Shown: piece after piece, positions 1 through 8,278 of the stretch
Layout: each line of letters begins with the position of its first letter
Position numbering within the stretch: the stretch's first letter is position 1
Origin: Bacteroidaceae bacterium
Lineage (GTDB): Bacteria > Bacteroidota > Bacteroidia > Bacteroidales > Bacteroidaceae
Assembly (NCBI GenBank): GCA_024398475.1
Contig: JAKSJB010000003.1
Span: forward strand, 84,287-148,286
Direction: 5' to 3'
Length of the DNA: 64,000 nt
Made by a program: the position numbers and the translations under genes
The notes under the pieces: model-generated
Told to the model about the DNA's origin: nothing
The model's database searches: none
What the model saw: the letters and a program-made list of their open reading frames with translations, nothing else

Positions 1-1
1 T

Positions 2-1087
2 ATCCTCACTGGTATATATGTGCTGATTGGGGGTTACATGGCTACGGCTGTCAATGACTTTATTCAGGGTATGATCATGCTTGTGGGTATTGTTGCTGTC
101 ATTGCTACGGTTCTCAACGGGCACGGCGGATTCACTTCTGCCATGGAAAAACTTTCTGCTATACCTGCTGAAACTGCTCCTTCACTCAATGGTGCCTTCG
201 TCTCGATTCTCGGACCTCAGCCGCTGGCGCTGTTAGGTGTGGTTCTTCTTACTTCACTCGGTACATGGGGTCTTCCACAAATGGTTGGAAAATTCTATGC
301 TATACGTGATGAGGTGGCAATCCGCAAGGGTACAATCATCTCTACCGTCTTTGCAATGATTGTTGCCGGAGGTTGCTATTTCCTCGGTGGATTCGGCAGA
401 CTCTACGGCGACAGAATCGAATATGCTGCAAACGGTACTCCTGTGTTCGACAGTATCATCCCAAGTATGCTTGAGACTTTGCCTGACATCATGATCGGTG
501 TTGTCATCATTCTTGTATTCTCTGCATCAATGTCTACGCTGTCTTCTCTTGTACTTACTTCGGGTTCTACCCTGACTCTTGACATAATTGTTCCTGCTAC
601 TTCCCGCTCTGGCAAGAAGATGTCTGAACATTCACAACTGCTGATTATCCGTCTCCTTGTAGTGTTCTTCATCATTGTGTCTTCTGTCCTTGCCATCATT
701 CAGGCTAAGAGTTCTGTTACTTTCATCGCACAGCTCATGGGTATTTCCTGGGGTGCACTTGCCGGTGCATTCCTCGCTCCTTTCCTCTATGGCCTTTACT
801 CTAAGCGTACTACCAAGGCTGCGGTTTGGGTGAGTTTCGTTCTCGGCATTCTCGTGATGTGCCTTTGTATGTATGCTACATTCACGGGTGGTATATTTAT
901 CAGCCCTTACTTCACTTCTCCAATCAATGCCGGTGTACTTGCCATGATTCTGGGACTTGTAGCGATGCCTGTTGTTGACCTCGTGGCTAAGGTTAAGAAC
1001 AAGGAGGATGTGGATAAGATGTTTGAATGCTACGAACGCAAGATTACGGTACGTGCTTCAACTTCACTTGACGATGACGAAGAATAG
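2..1087 (+). CDS. Sodium:solute symporter (SSS family), 5' truncated by window edge
   Basis: The frame is open from base 2, so the N-terminus lies outside the window; the GTG at 20 is an internal codon, not a start. The visible 362 residues show repeated hydrophobic membrane segments and the AVNDFIQG motif typical of the SSS/PutP family, followed by a charged cytoplasmic tail rich in Asp/Glu. Such proteins import a small solute together with sodium across the inner membrane. The substrate cannot be read from the sequence. The gene lies 31 bp before a porin gene on the same strand, so the two probably form an uptake unit covering both membranes. Codons end in T more often than in genes near the other end of the window. 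Confidence 0.88.
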   Translation: MLTGIYVLIGGYMATAVNDFIQGMIMLVGIVAVIATVLNGHGGFTSAMEKLSAIPAETAPSLNGAFVSILGPQPLALLGVVLLTSLGTWGLPQMVGKFYAIRDEVAIRKGTIISTVFAMIVAGGCYFLGGFGRLYGDRIEYAANGTPVFDSIIPSMLETLPDIMIGVVIILVFSASMSTLSSLVLTSGSTLTLDIIVPATSRSGKKMSEHSQLLIIRLLVVFFIIVSSVLAIIQAKSSVTFIAQLMGISWGALAGAFLAPFLYGLYSKRTTKAAVWVSFVLGILVMCLCMYATFTGGIFISPYFTSPINAGVLAMILGLVAMPVVDLVAKVKNKEDVDKMFECYERKITVRASTSLDDDEE

Positions 1088-1118
1088 ACTAACGACATAA
1101 ACACAATTAAATAGTATA

Positions 1119-2192
1119 ATGAAGACTTTATTTTCAATTGCAGCAGCATTGCTGTGTACAGTTTCTGTTTCCGCTCAGCAGTCTGTGGCAGAACAGGCAA
1201 AACAGAATTTGATTCAGAACACGAATATTGGCGGATGTATCATCGGCAGAGCCGGATGGAACGACAATGAGGTTTCTGCCAGCAACAGCGATTTTGCTGT
1301 ACGCTCAATCCGTGCACATGTTAAAGGTCAGGTCCTTGACTTCGGTTATATGCTTCAGATGGAGATGACAGGAGTGAGCGGCACAAAGGTTGAGGCTGGT
1401 CCTCACGTAGTAGATGCTTGGGTGGAGTGGCGCAAGTACAAGGAATTCCGTATTCAGGCCGGACAGATTAAGCGTGCCTTCATGTTTGAGAACCCTTATC
1501 ACCCAATGGATATTGGTTTGGGTACGTATTCATCGGCATCAACATATCTCTGCGGTTATGGTGACAGAGTGGGGGAACAGCAGAGTCACGGACGTGACCA
1601 GGGTATCATGATTTACGGTGATCTCTTCCCTTCAAAGACTGACGGGCACTCTATGCTGCACTATCAGGCTGGTATCTACAACGGTCAGGGTGTGAACCAC
1701 AGTGACGCCAACGACAAAAAGGATTTCATCGGCGGTATCTATGCTGAACCTATCAAGGACCTGCAGATCGGTATCTTCGGATGGACTGGTGACTACACTC
1801 GCGACGGGGTTACTGTTGACCGTAACCGTTGGTCTGCCGGTCTGAAATATGAGTCTGACTGGTCGGTACGTGCCGAATATGTGGCAAGTCAGGGTCACAA
1901 GACTTCGGAATACAATGCGGGAACTGATAGTTGGAGCGGTACGGGAAAGTCTGATTCATGGTATGCTCTCGTCGGTGCACCTGTAGCAAACAAGGTTAAA
2001 CTCTACGGACGCTGGGATGTTTACCGTGACCAAAAGACATGGTCTACGATGAAGACCAACTACGGTGCTGCTATTGAATACAGTCCGTGCAAGAACCTTA
2101 AACTTCAGGCAAACTATACTTATACTCATGACCGTATGGCACTTGACAACGATTACAATACTGCCGACCTTCAGGTTTATGTGAAGTTCTAG
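1119..2192 (+). CDS. Outer-membrane porin (OprO/OprP-like)
   Basis: 357 residues beginning with a clear signal peptide (hydrophobic residues 4-17, cleavage near VSA-QQ). The rest alternates short amphipathic strands with Gly/Asp/Asn turns and ends in an aromatic C-terminus (VKF), as outer-membrane beta-barrels do. Segments such as VVDAWVEWRKYKEFRIQAGQ and the long loops resemble phosphate-selective porin O/P family proteins, although that name does not fix the substrate. It follows the sodium symporter by 31 bp and is closed by a hairpin terminator, so the pair is likely one transcript. Family call fairly sure; specificity unknown. Confidence 0.8.
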   Translation: MKTLFSIAAALLCTVSVSAQQSVAEQAKQNLIQNTNIGGCIIGRAGWNDNEVSASNSDFAVRSIRAHVKGQVLDFGYMLQMEMTGVSGTKVEAGPHVVDAWVEWRKYKEFRIQAGQIKRAFMFENPYHPMDIGLGTYSSASTYLCGYGDRVGEQQSHGRDQGIMIYGDLFPSKTDGHSMLHYQAGIYNGQGVNHSDANDKKDFIGGIYAEPIKDLQIGIFGWTGDYTRDGVTVDRNRWSAGLKYESDWSVRAEYVASQGHKTSEYNAGTDSWSGTGKSDSWYALVGAPVANKVKLYGRWDVYRDQKTWSTMKTNYGAAIEYSPCKNLKLQANYTYTHDRMALDNDYNTADLQVYVKF

Positions 2193-2218
2193 GCAGAAAA
2201 TTAAATCGATATAGAGAT

Positions 2219-2255
2219 AAGCCCCTTCTGAATTTCATCAGGAAGGGGCTTTTTG
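2219..2255 (+). terminator. Rho-independent terminator after porin gene
   Basis: An AAGCCCCTTC arm pairs with GAAGGGGCTT across an 8-10 nt loop (one bulged base) and is followed by a run of T. It lies 27 bp after the porin stop codon and matches transcription from the left. Confidence 0.9.
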
Positions 2256-2290
2256 ATTGAACTCAAATCGGTCTTATTTGACTGATAATG

Positions 2291-3118
2291 CTAATGACTG
2301 GTTTGGGCTAAATTCTGTACGTATGCCACACTGTTTACATACTCACTGTCTGAGGTAAGGTGTTCTATTATCATCGGCATCTGTGGGTCTTCTGCGGTGG
2401 CAAGACTTATATAGAGCGGAAGGTCGAGTGAACCTTCGCCCGGAGCACATTCCTGCAATTGGAAGGTGTATTCTTCCTTCAGACGGATGTCTTTCAGATG
2501 ACAACTGCAGATCCGTCCCTTCAGTTTCGCGAAGCATTCTTCAAGGAAACGGTCGTTGAAGAAATATCGTTCGGGGGAAGTAATCATATTTACTGCATCG
2601 AGATGGACTCCGAACTCTTCGCGGTCAACATCTTCTATCAACCTGAGATATTCATCGGGACTGCTCGGAATCATCCACGGCATTGATTCAATGGCAAACT
2701 TGGTGTGCCGTGGTTTTACGGCATCTATTATCTGACGAATCATTTCTACTGCCATTATCCATAATTCCTTACTGAAGTTTTCACGATAGCCTCCATCCCA
2801 ACGGGGACCGTAAGGTGTTCCGACTACATTCACGCAACAGCGGGCTCCAATCCTGTCTGCCATTCTCAACTGTCTGATTGCATATTCTATCCATTTGGTA
2901 CGTTCAGCAGGGTCGGCAGCCAAGGTATTGCGCCATACTCCTACTTCTGCTATCATGAGACCTGCCCTTGCTGCTTCTGTGCGGTATGCTTCAATTGTGT
3001 CTTCTCCTGCAAGATAATCAATAGGAAAGACTACTGATTTCAATCCTAGAGCAACATGCCTGTCTGCCCATTCACGGGGAGAACCGTGTTCGAGTGATGA
3101 TGATATGCCCAAATACAT
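2291..3118 (-). CDS. Sugar phosphate isomerase/epimerase (xylose-isomerase-like TIM barrel)
   Basis: 275 residues of the AP-endonuclease-2/xylose-isomerase-like TIM-barrel superfamily. Visible strand ends carry the usual metal-ligand pattern: KFAIESMPW (Glu), GVHLDAVNM (His/Asp), CSCHLKDI (His with a downstream Lys/Asp) and PMIIEHL (Glu). Members isomerise or epimerise sugars and polyols with a divalent metal. There is no signal peptide, so it is cytoplasmic. Its ATG overlaps the stop codon of the upstream FMN enzyme by one base (TGATG), indicating translational coupling, and a sugar transporter lies further upstream in the same direction. The exact substrate cannot be named. Confidence 0.8.
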   Translation of the reverse strand: MYLGISSSLEHGSPREWADRHVALGLKSVVFPIDYLAGEDTIEAYRTEAARAGLMIAEVGVWRNTLAADPAERTKWIEYAIRQLRMADRIGARCCVNVVGTPYGPRWDGGYRENFSKELWIMAVEMIRQIIDAVKPRHTKFAIESMPWMIPSSPDEYLRLIEDVDREEFGVHLDAVNMITSPERYFFNDRFLEECFAKLKGRICSCHLKDIRLKEEYTFQLQECAPGEGSLDLPLYISLATAEDPQMPMIIEHLTSDSEYVNSVAYVQNLAQTSH

Positions 3119-4002
3119 CAGAAAGTCCTCCTATGAATGACGGTTGAATCCATCGTGTTGAGATTTGCCACACCGGTCCTTGCCATAACTCCTGCCAGTT
3201 CTGCATTCATGGCTTTCATACGTGATGCCACTGCCTCTGATCCGTCCTTGAGCAACGGCATGAGATGACGTCCGACAGATACTGCCTTTGCTCCCAAGGC
3301 CAGACATTTGTAGGCATCCATTCCGCTTATTATTCCACAATCTACAAACACAGGAATCTGATTGCCTACTGCATTGATTATTTCAGGCAGTACCATAAGT
3401 GGTGCTACGGAATAGGGCATCATGCCATGATGGTGGGATACGACTATACCTGCACAACCAGCACGCATGCATTTTTCAGCATCGAACGGGCTCAATACTC
3501 CTTTCACGATAAAAGGAATACCTGCCATAGCAACAAATTCGGCTATCTCTTCCGTGGTCTTTGCCTTCATGGGAAGTCCGAAGACATTGTCGTAACCTCC
3601 TTCGGAATTGAAGGCATGGTCAATATCCATACCTACGGCAAAACATCCAATCTTAACTGCATGTTCTATCTTTCGCTGCACTTCACGGTTGTCGGCGTGT
3701 GGTTTTATGATTTTAATTGTCTTTGCACCTGTGGCTACTATACTTTCTAACTCTCTGTCATCGCCCATACCTGCCCAATGTACTGCATTGCACATGGCTG
3801 CAGCCTTTGCATAGACGGTCATGCCGTCGGGGGCAGTATTACCAAGATGAGAGAGTGCTGCAGTCATTATAGGCGATGAAAAGCGTTTACCGAATAGTTC
3901 CATTTCGGTGGAAGGAATGACTGAATCCAAATAACGTGTCTCCAACAGAAGCGAGTCGAAGTAATCACGTGTGATTTTGTCGGGATTTGATGATAGTTCC
4001 AT
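3118..4002 (-). CDS. FMN-dependent alpha-hydroxy-acid dehydrogenase family protein
   Basis: 294 residues, shorter than classical L-lactate or glycolate oxidases (about 350-380). Family landmarks are FSSPIMTAALSH near the N-terminus, PFIVKGVLSPFDA (flavin-contacting Lys), GIVVSHHHG (catalytic His region, normally SNHGGR), PVFVDCGIISGMDAYKCLALGA (phosphate-binding loop) and AVSVGRHLM. It should oxidise a 2-hydroxy acid or act as a related FMN enzyme in the cytoplasm. SHHHG in place of SNHGGR drops the substrate-carboxylate-binding Arg, so the substrate may not be a simple 2-hydroxy acid. It is coupled to the downstream epimerase and lies below the GPH transporter. Confidence 0.78.
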   Translation of the reverse strand: MELSSNPDKITRDYFDSLLLETRYLDSVIPSTEMELFGKRFSSPIMTAALSHLGNTAPDGMTVYAKAAAMCNAVHWAGMGDDRELESIVATGAKTIKIIKPHADNREVQRKIEHAVKIGCFAVGMDIDHAFNSEGGYDNVFGLPMKAKTTEEIAEFVAMAGIPFIVKGVLSPFDAEKCMRAGCAGIVVSHHHGMMPYSVAPLMVLPEIINAVGNQIPVFVDCGIISGMDAYKCLALGAKAVSVGRHLMPLLKDGSEAVASRMKAMNAELAGVMARTGVANLNTMDSTVIHRRTF

Positions 4003-4010
4003 ATTATTTA

Positions 4011-4090
4011 AGTCTACGAGTCAACGAGTCAACAAGTCAACGAGTCAACGAGTCTATGAGTCTACGAGACAACAAGTCAACAAGTCTATG
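4011..4090. repeat. Ten tandem 8-bp units AGTCAACG (degenerate)
   Basis: Ten contiguous octamers of the form AGTC(A/T)A(C/T)(G/A) fill the gap between the FMN-dehydrogenase start and the transporter stop. The same octamer recurs near 34881, 55143, 59430-59550 and 63712, always between or at the edges of genes. Confidence 0.9.
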
Positions 4091-4121
4091 AGTTGGGCTT
4101 TGTCGATGTAGTGTCCAACCA

Positions 4122-5543
4122 TTATTCAGGGTCGTTATTGACGGCGCGTGATTCTACAATTGTATTTATTTCGTTCATACGTTGGTCTGTGAGTTCGTAT
4201 CGGCTGATAACGAAGGCTGCAACCAGCATGAGAACAGAAGGAATAACTGTCACAAGAGAGATTATACCTAGGTCGGCAGACGGTGTCTGTAGTGTTTTTT
4301 CGGCATCAAAACCTACGAAGTACAGTACCAATCCAGGAACTACTCCTCCGAGAGCCATTCCTGCTTTCATGAAGATACATATAAGTGCCGTGACAATGGC
4401 TGCGACACGTCGTCCTGTAAGGTATTCTCCGAATGTTACTACTTCCGGTACCAATGCCCACATATATCCTGTGGCTACAAGAATGCCTGCACTCTTGATG
4501 AACTGTGAGATACAGAGCAGTACAAACATGCCTTTCAGCGCCTCAACCGTTTCGGTCAGATACATTATCAACATTCCCACAATGGAAATTCCGATGAATA
4601 TGAAGAACAGCCATTTCTTTCCTGTCTTCCTTTTTATTGAGGGTACAAGCGGAAGGAAGATGAAGGCTGGAATGGTGCCAAGCCACATAAAGACTGATGT
4701 ACTGAATGTGTCGGCCTTAACGACGTATGTGAGGAAGTATGAATCTGAGGCGTTGCTTATGCTCATGGTGGCAAAGGTGATGATAAAAAACATTGAAAGC
4801 ACGCGCAGTGGACGGTTGCCGGTTATCTCGTGCCAGAGGTCTATCAATTTAATTCCTGCTGACTGACTGGCATTCATCACAATCTTCTCTTTCGTCTGTG
4901 AGAAACTGAAGAACAGCAGAAGAAGTCCGGCAAGAGCAAAGATTCCCATGGTGATGAGCCACGCAGAAGAGGATTCAGGTGTGTTGTAGACAGTCTTTAT
5001 CTCACCTGCTTCAGCATCCCACACCTTTGGTGCAAAGAGAGCAATGATGAGGGGCAGAGTCTTAATCAGAAGTCCGGCGAAATTGGCAAACAGCATACGG
5101 ACACTGGTGAGAATTGTCAGTTCGTTAACGTCACGCGTGAGTGAATCTCCAAGTGCCCCGTATGGTACACTGGTAAGCGTGAAGCACATGCTGAGGGCAA
5201 TATATGTGATGTAGGCATAGAGGAGGGATGAGTTGAAGCCATTCCAGAAACACAGTACTGCTGCGCCTGCCAATGGTATGCCTCCGATAATGAGCCAGGA
5301 ACGGTATTTTCCCCATCGGGGGTATGACCTATCTACAAGGGTTCCCACAAATGGATTCCACAGCACATCTATGATACGTACTATGAGAAACATCAAGGCT
5401 GCCACTTCGGACTTCAACCCATAGACATTGGTATAATAAAACAGAAGCCAGATACTTACTGTCTGGTAAATCAGGTTCTGGGCTATCTCACCCGAACAAT
5501 AGCCGACACGTTCTCTCCAGGTTAGTTTTATTGACTTTTCCAT
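4122..5543 (-). CDS. GPH-family (MelB-like) sugar:cation symporter
   Basis: 473 residues with about 12 membrane segments. The first half carries GPH/MFS_2 hallmarks: QTVSIWLLFYYTNVYGL in helices 1-2, the helix 2-3 loop with NPFVGTLVDRSYPRWGKYR, and TLTSVPYGALGDSLT in helix 4. GPH transporters bring glycosides, pentosides or hexuronides into the cell with Na+ or H+. It is the promoter-proximal gene of a reverse operon with the FMN dehydrogenase and the TIM-barrel enzyme, so its cargo is probably their substrate. The tandem octamer array lies inside this operon. A TACATTTG box (5567-5574) lies 24 bp before the ATG. Confidence 0.88.
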   Translation of the reverse strand: MEKSIKLTWRERVGYCSGEIAQNLIYQTVSIWLLFYYTNVYGLKSEVAALMFLIVRIIDVLWNPFVGTLVDRSYPRWGKYRSWLIIGGIPLAGAAVLCFWNGFNSSLLYAYITYIALSMCFTLTSVPYGALGDSLTRDVNELTILTSVRMLFANFAGLLIKTLPLIIALFAPKVWDAEAGEIKTVYNTPESSSAWLITMGIFALAGLLLLFFSFSQTKEKIVMNASQSAGIKLIDLWHEITGNRPLRVLSMFFIITFATMSISNASDSYFLTYVVKADTFSTSVFMWLGTIPAFIFLPLVPSIKRKTGKKWLFFIFIGISIVGMLIMYLTETVEALKGMFVLLCISQFIKSAGILVATGYMWALVPEVVTFGEYLTGRRVAAIVTALICIFMKAGMALGGVVPGLVLYFVGFDAEKTLQTPSADLGIISLVTVIPSVLMLVAAFVISRYELTDQRMNEINTIVESRAVNNDPE

Positions 5544-5566
5544 GGCTTTTATTTTGTCTTCATCGG

Positions 5567-5574
5567 CAAATGTA
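5567..5574 (-). promoter_or_regulatory. Probable -7 box for the transporter operon
   Basis: TACATTTG on the reverse strand matches the Bacteroidetes TAnnTTTG element and lies 24 bp upstream of the transporter ATG. No good TTG element is seen 19-20 bp further upstream, so only half of the promoter is supported. Confidence 0.45.
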
Positions 5575-5722
5575 CGGAAAAAAGTTTAAAGAGTATGATT
5601 CCGTGAGTATTATTTGTTTTCTACTCCTACAAAAACAATCCCATTACTGATAGTTTATTATCAGGAACATATAATGTATGTAAATGTTTCTTCTCATAAC
5701 GAAGATAATGGGAGTGAAGGGA

Positions 5723-5752
5723 TTGATTATTGAAGATTATTCCGTAACTTTG
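5723..5752 (+). promoter_or_regulatory. Bacteroidetes sigma-ABfr promoter of pyrE
   Basis: TTG (5723-5725), a 19-bp spacer, then TAACTTTG (5745-5752), a full match to the -33/-7 consensus. It lies 36 bp before the chosen pyrE start and inside the longer open frame beginning at 5684, which argues against that earlier start. Confidence 0.85.
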
Positions 5753-5788
5753 CACGCAAAACAAGGAAAACTAAATATTTATACAGAT

Positions 5789-6421
5789 ATGGACAGATTA
5801 CAAACTCAGTTTGCAGCAAAGCTGCTCGAAGTGAAAGCTATCAAACTTCAGCCTCAGGATCCATTCACATGGGCTTCAGGTTGGAAATCACCTTTCTATT
5901 GCGACAACCGCAAGACATTGTCGTTCCCTGCACTCCGTTCTTACGTTAAGACTGAACTCACCCGTCTCATCATGGAAGAATTTCCAGAGGCTGAGGCTGT
6001 GGCAGGTGTGGCTACAGGTGCCATTGCTCAGGGCGCACTCGTTGCTGATGCACTCGGACTTCCGTTTGCATACGTCCGTTCAAAGCCAAAGGACCACGGA
6101 TTGGAGAACCTTATCGAAGGTGAACTTGCTCCAGGTGCCAAGGTTATCGTAGTGGAAGACCTTATCTCTACCGGAGGCAGTAGCCTTAAAGCAGTTGAAG
6201 CACTCCGCAAGGCTGGCATGGAAGTCATTGGTATGGTTGCATCATACACTTATGGTTTCCCTATTGCTGAAAAGGCTTTCAGCGATGCCGGCGTACGTCT
6301 CGTCACTCTTACAAACTACGAGGCTGTACTTGAAGTGGCAAAGCAGATTGGCTACATTTCAGAAGACCAAATTCCTACTCTCAACGACTGGCGTCGTGAT
6401 CCTGCTAACTGGAACAAATAA
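5789..6421 (+). CDS. pyrE: Orotate phosphoribosyltransferase
   Basis: 210 residues from MDRLQTQF, the usual family length. It makes orotidine 5'-monophosphate from orotate and PRPP in pyrimidine synthesis. Seen are FTWASGWKSPFYCDNRK (substrate entry), VAGVATGAIAQGALVADALG, YVRSKPKDHG (catalytic Lys loop) and the PRPP-binding VIVVEDLISTGGSSL near residues 118-132. An upstream in-frame start at 5684 would add 35 residues but would precede the promoter, so 5789 is preferred. The SRPBCC gene follows by 6 bp and argH after that, a linked unit. Confidence 0.96.
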   Translation: MDRLQTQFAAKLLEVKAIKLQPQDPFTWASGWKSPFYCDNRKTLSFPALRSYVKTELTRLIMEEFPEAEAVAGVATGAIAQGALVADALGLPFAYVRSKPKDHGLENLIEGELAPGAKVIVVEDLISTGGSSLKAVEALRKAGMEVIGMVASYTYGFPIAEKAFSDAGVRLVTLTNYEAVLEVAKQIGYISEDQIPTLNDWRRDPANWNK

Positions 6422-6427
6422 GTCGGT

Positions 6428-6901
6428 ATGAGCAGTAGTTTTGAAAGTCAAATAAAACAAGTGGCTGCGCCTCAGGAAAGGGTGTATGCCAAATTGAGTG
6501 ACCTCAATAATCTGGCTTCCATAAAGGAACGCATGAACGATCCTGCAGCACGTGAACGCATCAAGGCTCAGATTCCTGAAGAGAAACTGAAAGAGGTGGA
6601 GAAGCATCTGGAATCATTGGAATTCGATGCCGACACCGTAAGCCTCAACGTGCCTCCTGTGGGCAAGATGGCGATTAAGATTATTGAACGTGAACCATCA
6701 AAATGTGTTAAGTTTGAATCTACATCTTCACCTATTCATTTCAACCTTTGGGTACAGATGCTGCCGGTGACTGATGAGACAAGCAAGATGCGCCTGACCA
6801 TCAAGGCTGACCTTAACCCATTCATAAAGGCTATGGTGGAAAAACCTCTGAGGGAAGGTGTGGACAAACTTGCTGACATGCTGTCAATGATTCCGTATTA
6901 A
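6428..6901 (+). CDS. SRPBCC (START/Bet v1-like) family protein
   Basis: 157 residues, cytoplasmic, with no signal peptide. The pattern FESQIKQVAAPQERVYAKLSDL at the start, a middle strand KMAIKIIEREPSKCVKFES and a long C-terminal helix (MVEKPLREGVDKLADMLSMIPY) is that of polyketide-cyclase/SRPBCC ligand-pocket proteins. Residues 35-60 insert a charged helical segment. It lies between pyrE (6 bp) and argH (33 bp), so it is co-transcribed with biosynthetic genes, but this does not reveal a ligand or reaction. Confidence 0.8.
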   Translation: MSSSFESQIKQVAAPQERVYAKLSDLNNLASIKERMNDPAARERIKAQIPEEKLKEVEKHLESLEFDADTVSLNVPPVGKMAIKIIEREPSKCVKFESTSSPIHFNLWVQMLPVTDETSKMRLTIKADLNPFIKAMVEKPLREGVDKLADMLSMIPY

Positions 6902-6934
6902 TGGGTGTGCACCCCACAAAACACTTCTAAAGAC

Positions 6935-8269
6935 ATGGATAAACTTTGGACAAAGAATGTTCAGATGACCGATGAAATAGAAAAATTTACTGTCGGCCGT
7001 GACCGTGAGATGGATCTCTATCTCGCCAAGTACGATGTGATGGGTTCAATGGCTCACGTCACAATGCTCGAATCAATCGGATTGATCGGCAAGGAGGAAC
7101 TACCCGTACTGCTGGATGCCCTGAAAGAGATTTACAGGACTGCAGAACGTGGTGAGTTCGTAATCGAAGAAGGTGTGGAGGATGTTCACTCCCAGGTGGA
7201 ACTGATGCTCACGCGCCAACTCGGCGACTTGGGCAAGAAGATTCACTCAGGACGTTCACGCAATGACCAGGTGCTGGTTGACCTTAAGTTGTTTATCCGT
7301 GACCAACTCCGCGAACTGACAGTTCTGACCAAGGATCTTTTCGATGAACTCATTGCAAAGAGCAACGAATACAAGAATGTGCTGATGCCTGGATATACTC
7401 ACCTTCAGGTAGCCATGCCTTCCAGTTTCGGACTTTGGTTTGGAGCATATGCTGAAAGTCTGGTAGACGACATGCAATATCTGCTTGCTGCCTGGCGCAT
7501 TACCAACCGCAATCCACTGGGTTCTGCTGCCGGTTATGGATCTTCTTTCCCTCTCAACCGTCAGATGACTACAGACCTCCTTGGATTTGACTCCATGGAT
7601 TACAACGTGGTGTATGCACAAATGGGACGTGGAAAGACTGAACGCAACGTGGCATTCTCCATGGCAAGTGTGGCTGGAACATTGGCTAAACTGGCATTCG
7701 ATGCCTGTATGTTCAACAGTCAGAACTTCGGTTTCGTGAAACTGCCTGACGAATGTACTACAGGGTCAAGTATCATGCCTCACAAGAAGAATCCTGACGT
7801 GTTTGAACTCACTCGTGCAAAATGCAACAAGATTCAGGCATTGCCACAGACTGTGATGCTGATTATGAACAACCTGCCCAGCGGTTATTTCCGTGACCTT
7901 CAGATTATCAAGGAGGTGTTCCTCCCTGCATTCGATGACTTGAAGGACTGTCTGCGCATGGCAGCATATATAATCAACAAGATTCGTGTAAACGAACATA
8001 TTCTCGACAATCCAATATATGACCTCATGTTCTCCGTTGAAGAGGTCAACCGCCTTGCATCAAGCGGAACTCCTTTCCGTGATGCCTACAAGCAGGTGGG
8101 ATTGGCTATTGAAGATGGCAAATTCACTCCGAACAAGAATATCCACCACACTCACGAAGGAAGTACGGGAAATCTCTGTAACGACCGTATCGAAGCATTG
8201 ATGGATAAGGTAATCGATGAATTTGCATTCAGCAAGATGGACGAAGCCATCGACAGACTTACCAAATAA
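6935..8269 (+). CDS. argH: Argininosuccinate lyase
   Basis: 444 residues from MDKLWTKN. It splits argininosuccinate into arginine and fumarate, the last step of arginine synthesis. The fumarase/lyase signature GSSIMPHKKNPD is at about residues 276-287, and EDVHSQVE, HSGRSRNDQV and MPGYTHLQ are all present. The frame is open from a GTG at 6905, but the ATG at 6935 agrees with homologues. It forms a run with pyrE and the SRPBCC gene; the aldo/keto reductase begins 9 bp after its stop codon. Confidence 0.96.
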   Translation: MDKLWTKNVQMTDEIEKFTVGRDREMDLYLAKYDVMGSMAHVTMLESIGLIGKEELPVLLDALKEIYRTAERGEFVIEEGVEDVHSQVELMLTRQLGDLGKKIHSGRSRNDQVLVDLKLFIRDQLRELTVLTKDLFDELIAKSNEYKNVLMPGYTHLQVAMPSSFGLWFGAYAESLVDDMQYLLAAWRITNRNPLGSAAGYGSSFPLNRQMTTDLLGFDSMDYNVVYAQMGRGKTERNVAFSMASVAGTLAKLAFDACMFNSQNFGFVKLPDECTTGSSIMPHKKNPDVFELTRAKCNKIQALPQTVMLIMNNLPSGYFRDLQIIKEVFLPAFDDLKDCLRMAAYIINKIRVNEHILDNPIYDLMFSVEEVNRLASSGTPFRDAYKQVGLAIEDGKFTPNKNIHHTHEGSTGNLCNDRIEALMDKVIDEFAFSKMDEAIDRLTK

Positions 8270-8278
8270 TACCATCCC

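Noticed and set aside
2262..2310. Similarity to the inverted ends at 31902 and 32086 (AACTCAAATCGGTC, CTAATGACTGGTTTGGG)
   Set aside because: Matches are partial and the right half is coding sequence of the epimerase gene end; more likely chance than a copy of the element.
4011..4090. CRISPR array
   Set aside because: The repeat is a contiguous 8-bp tandem without unique spacers, and there are no cas genes.
4093..4866. Forward frame of 257 codons opposite the GPH transporter
   Set aside because: Ser/Thr-rich antisense product with no family pattern; the transporter on the other strand is convincing.
5684..5788. N-terminal extension of pyrE
   Set aside because: The extra 35 codons contain the promoter and do not resemble the family; the ATG at 5789 gives the normal length.
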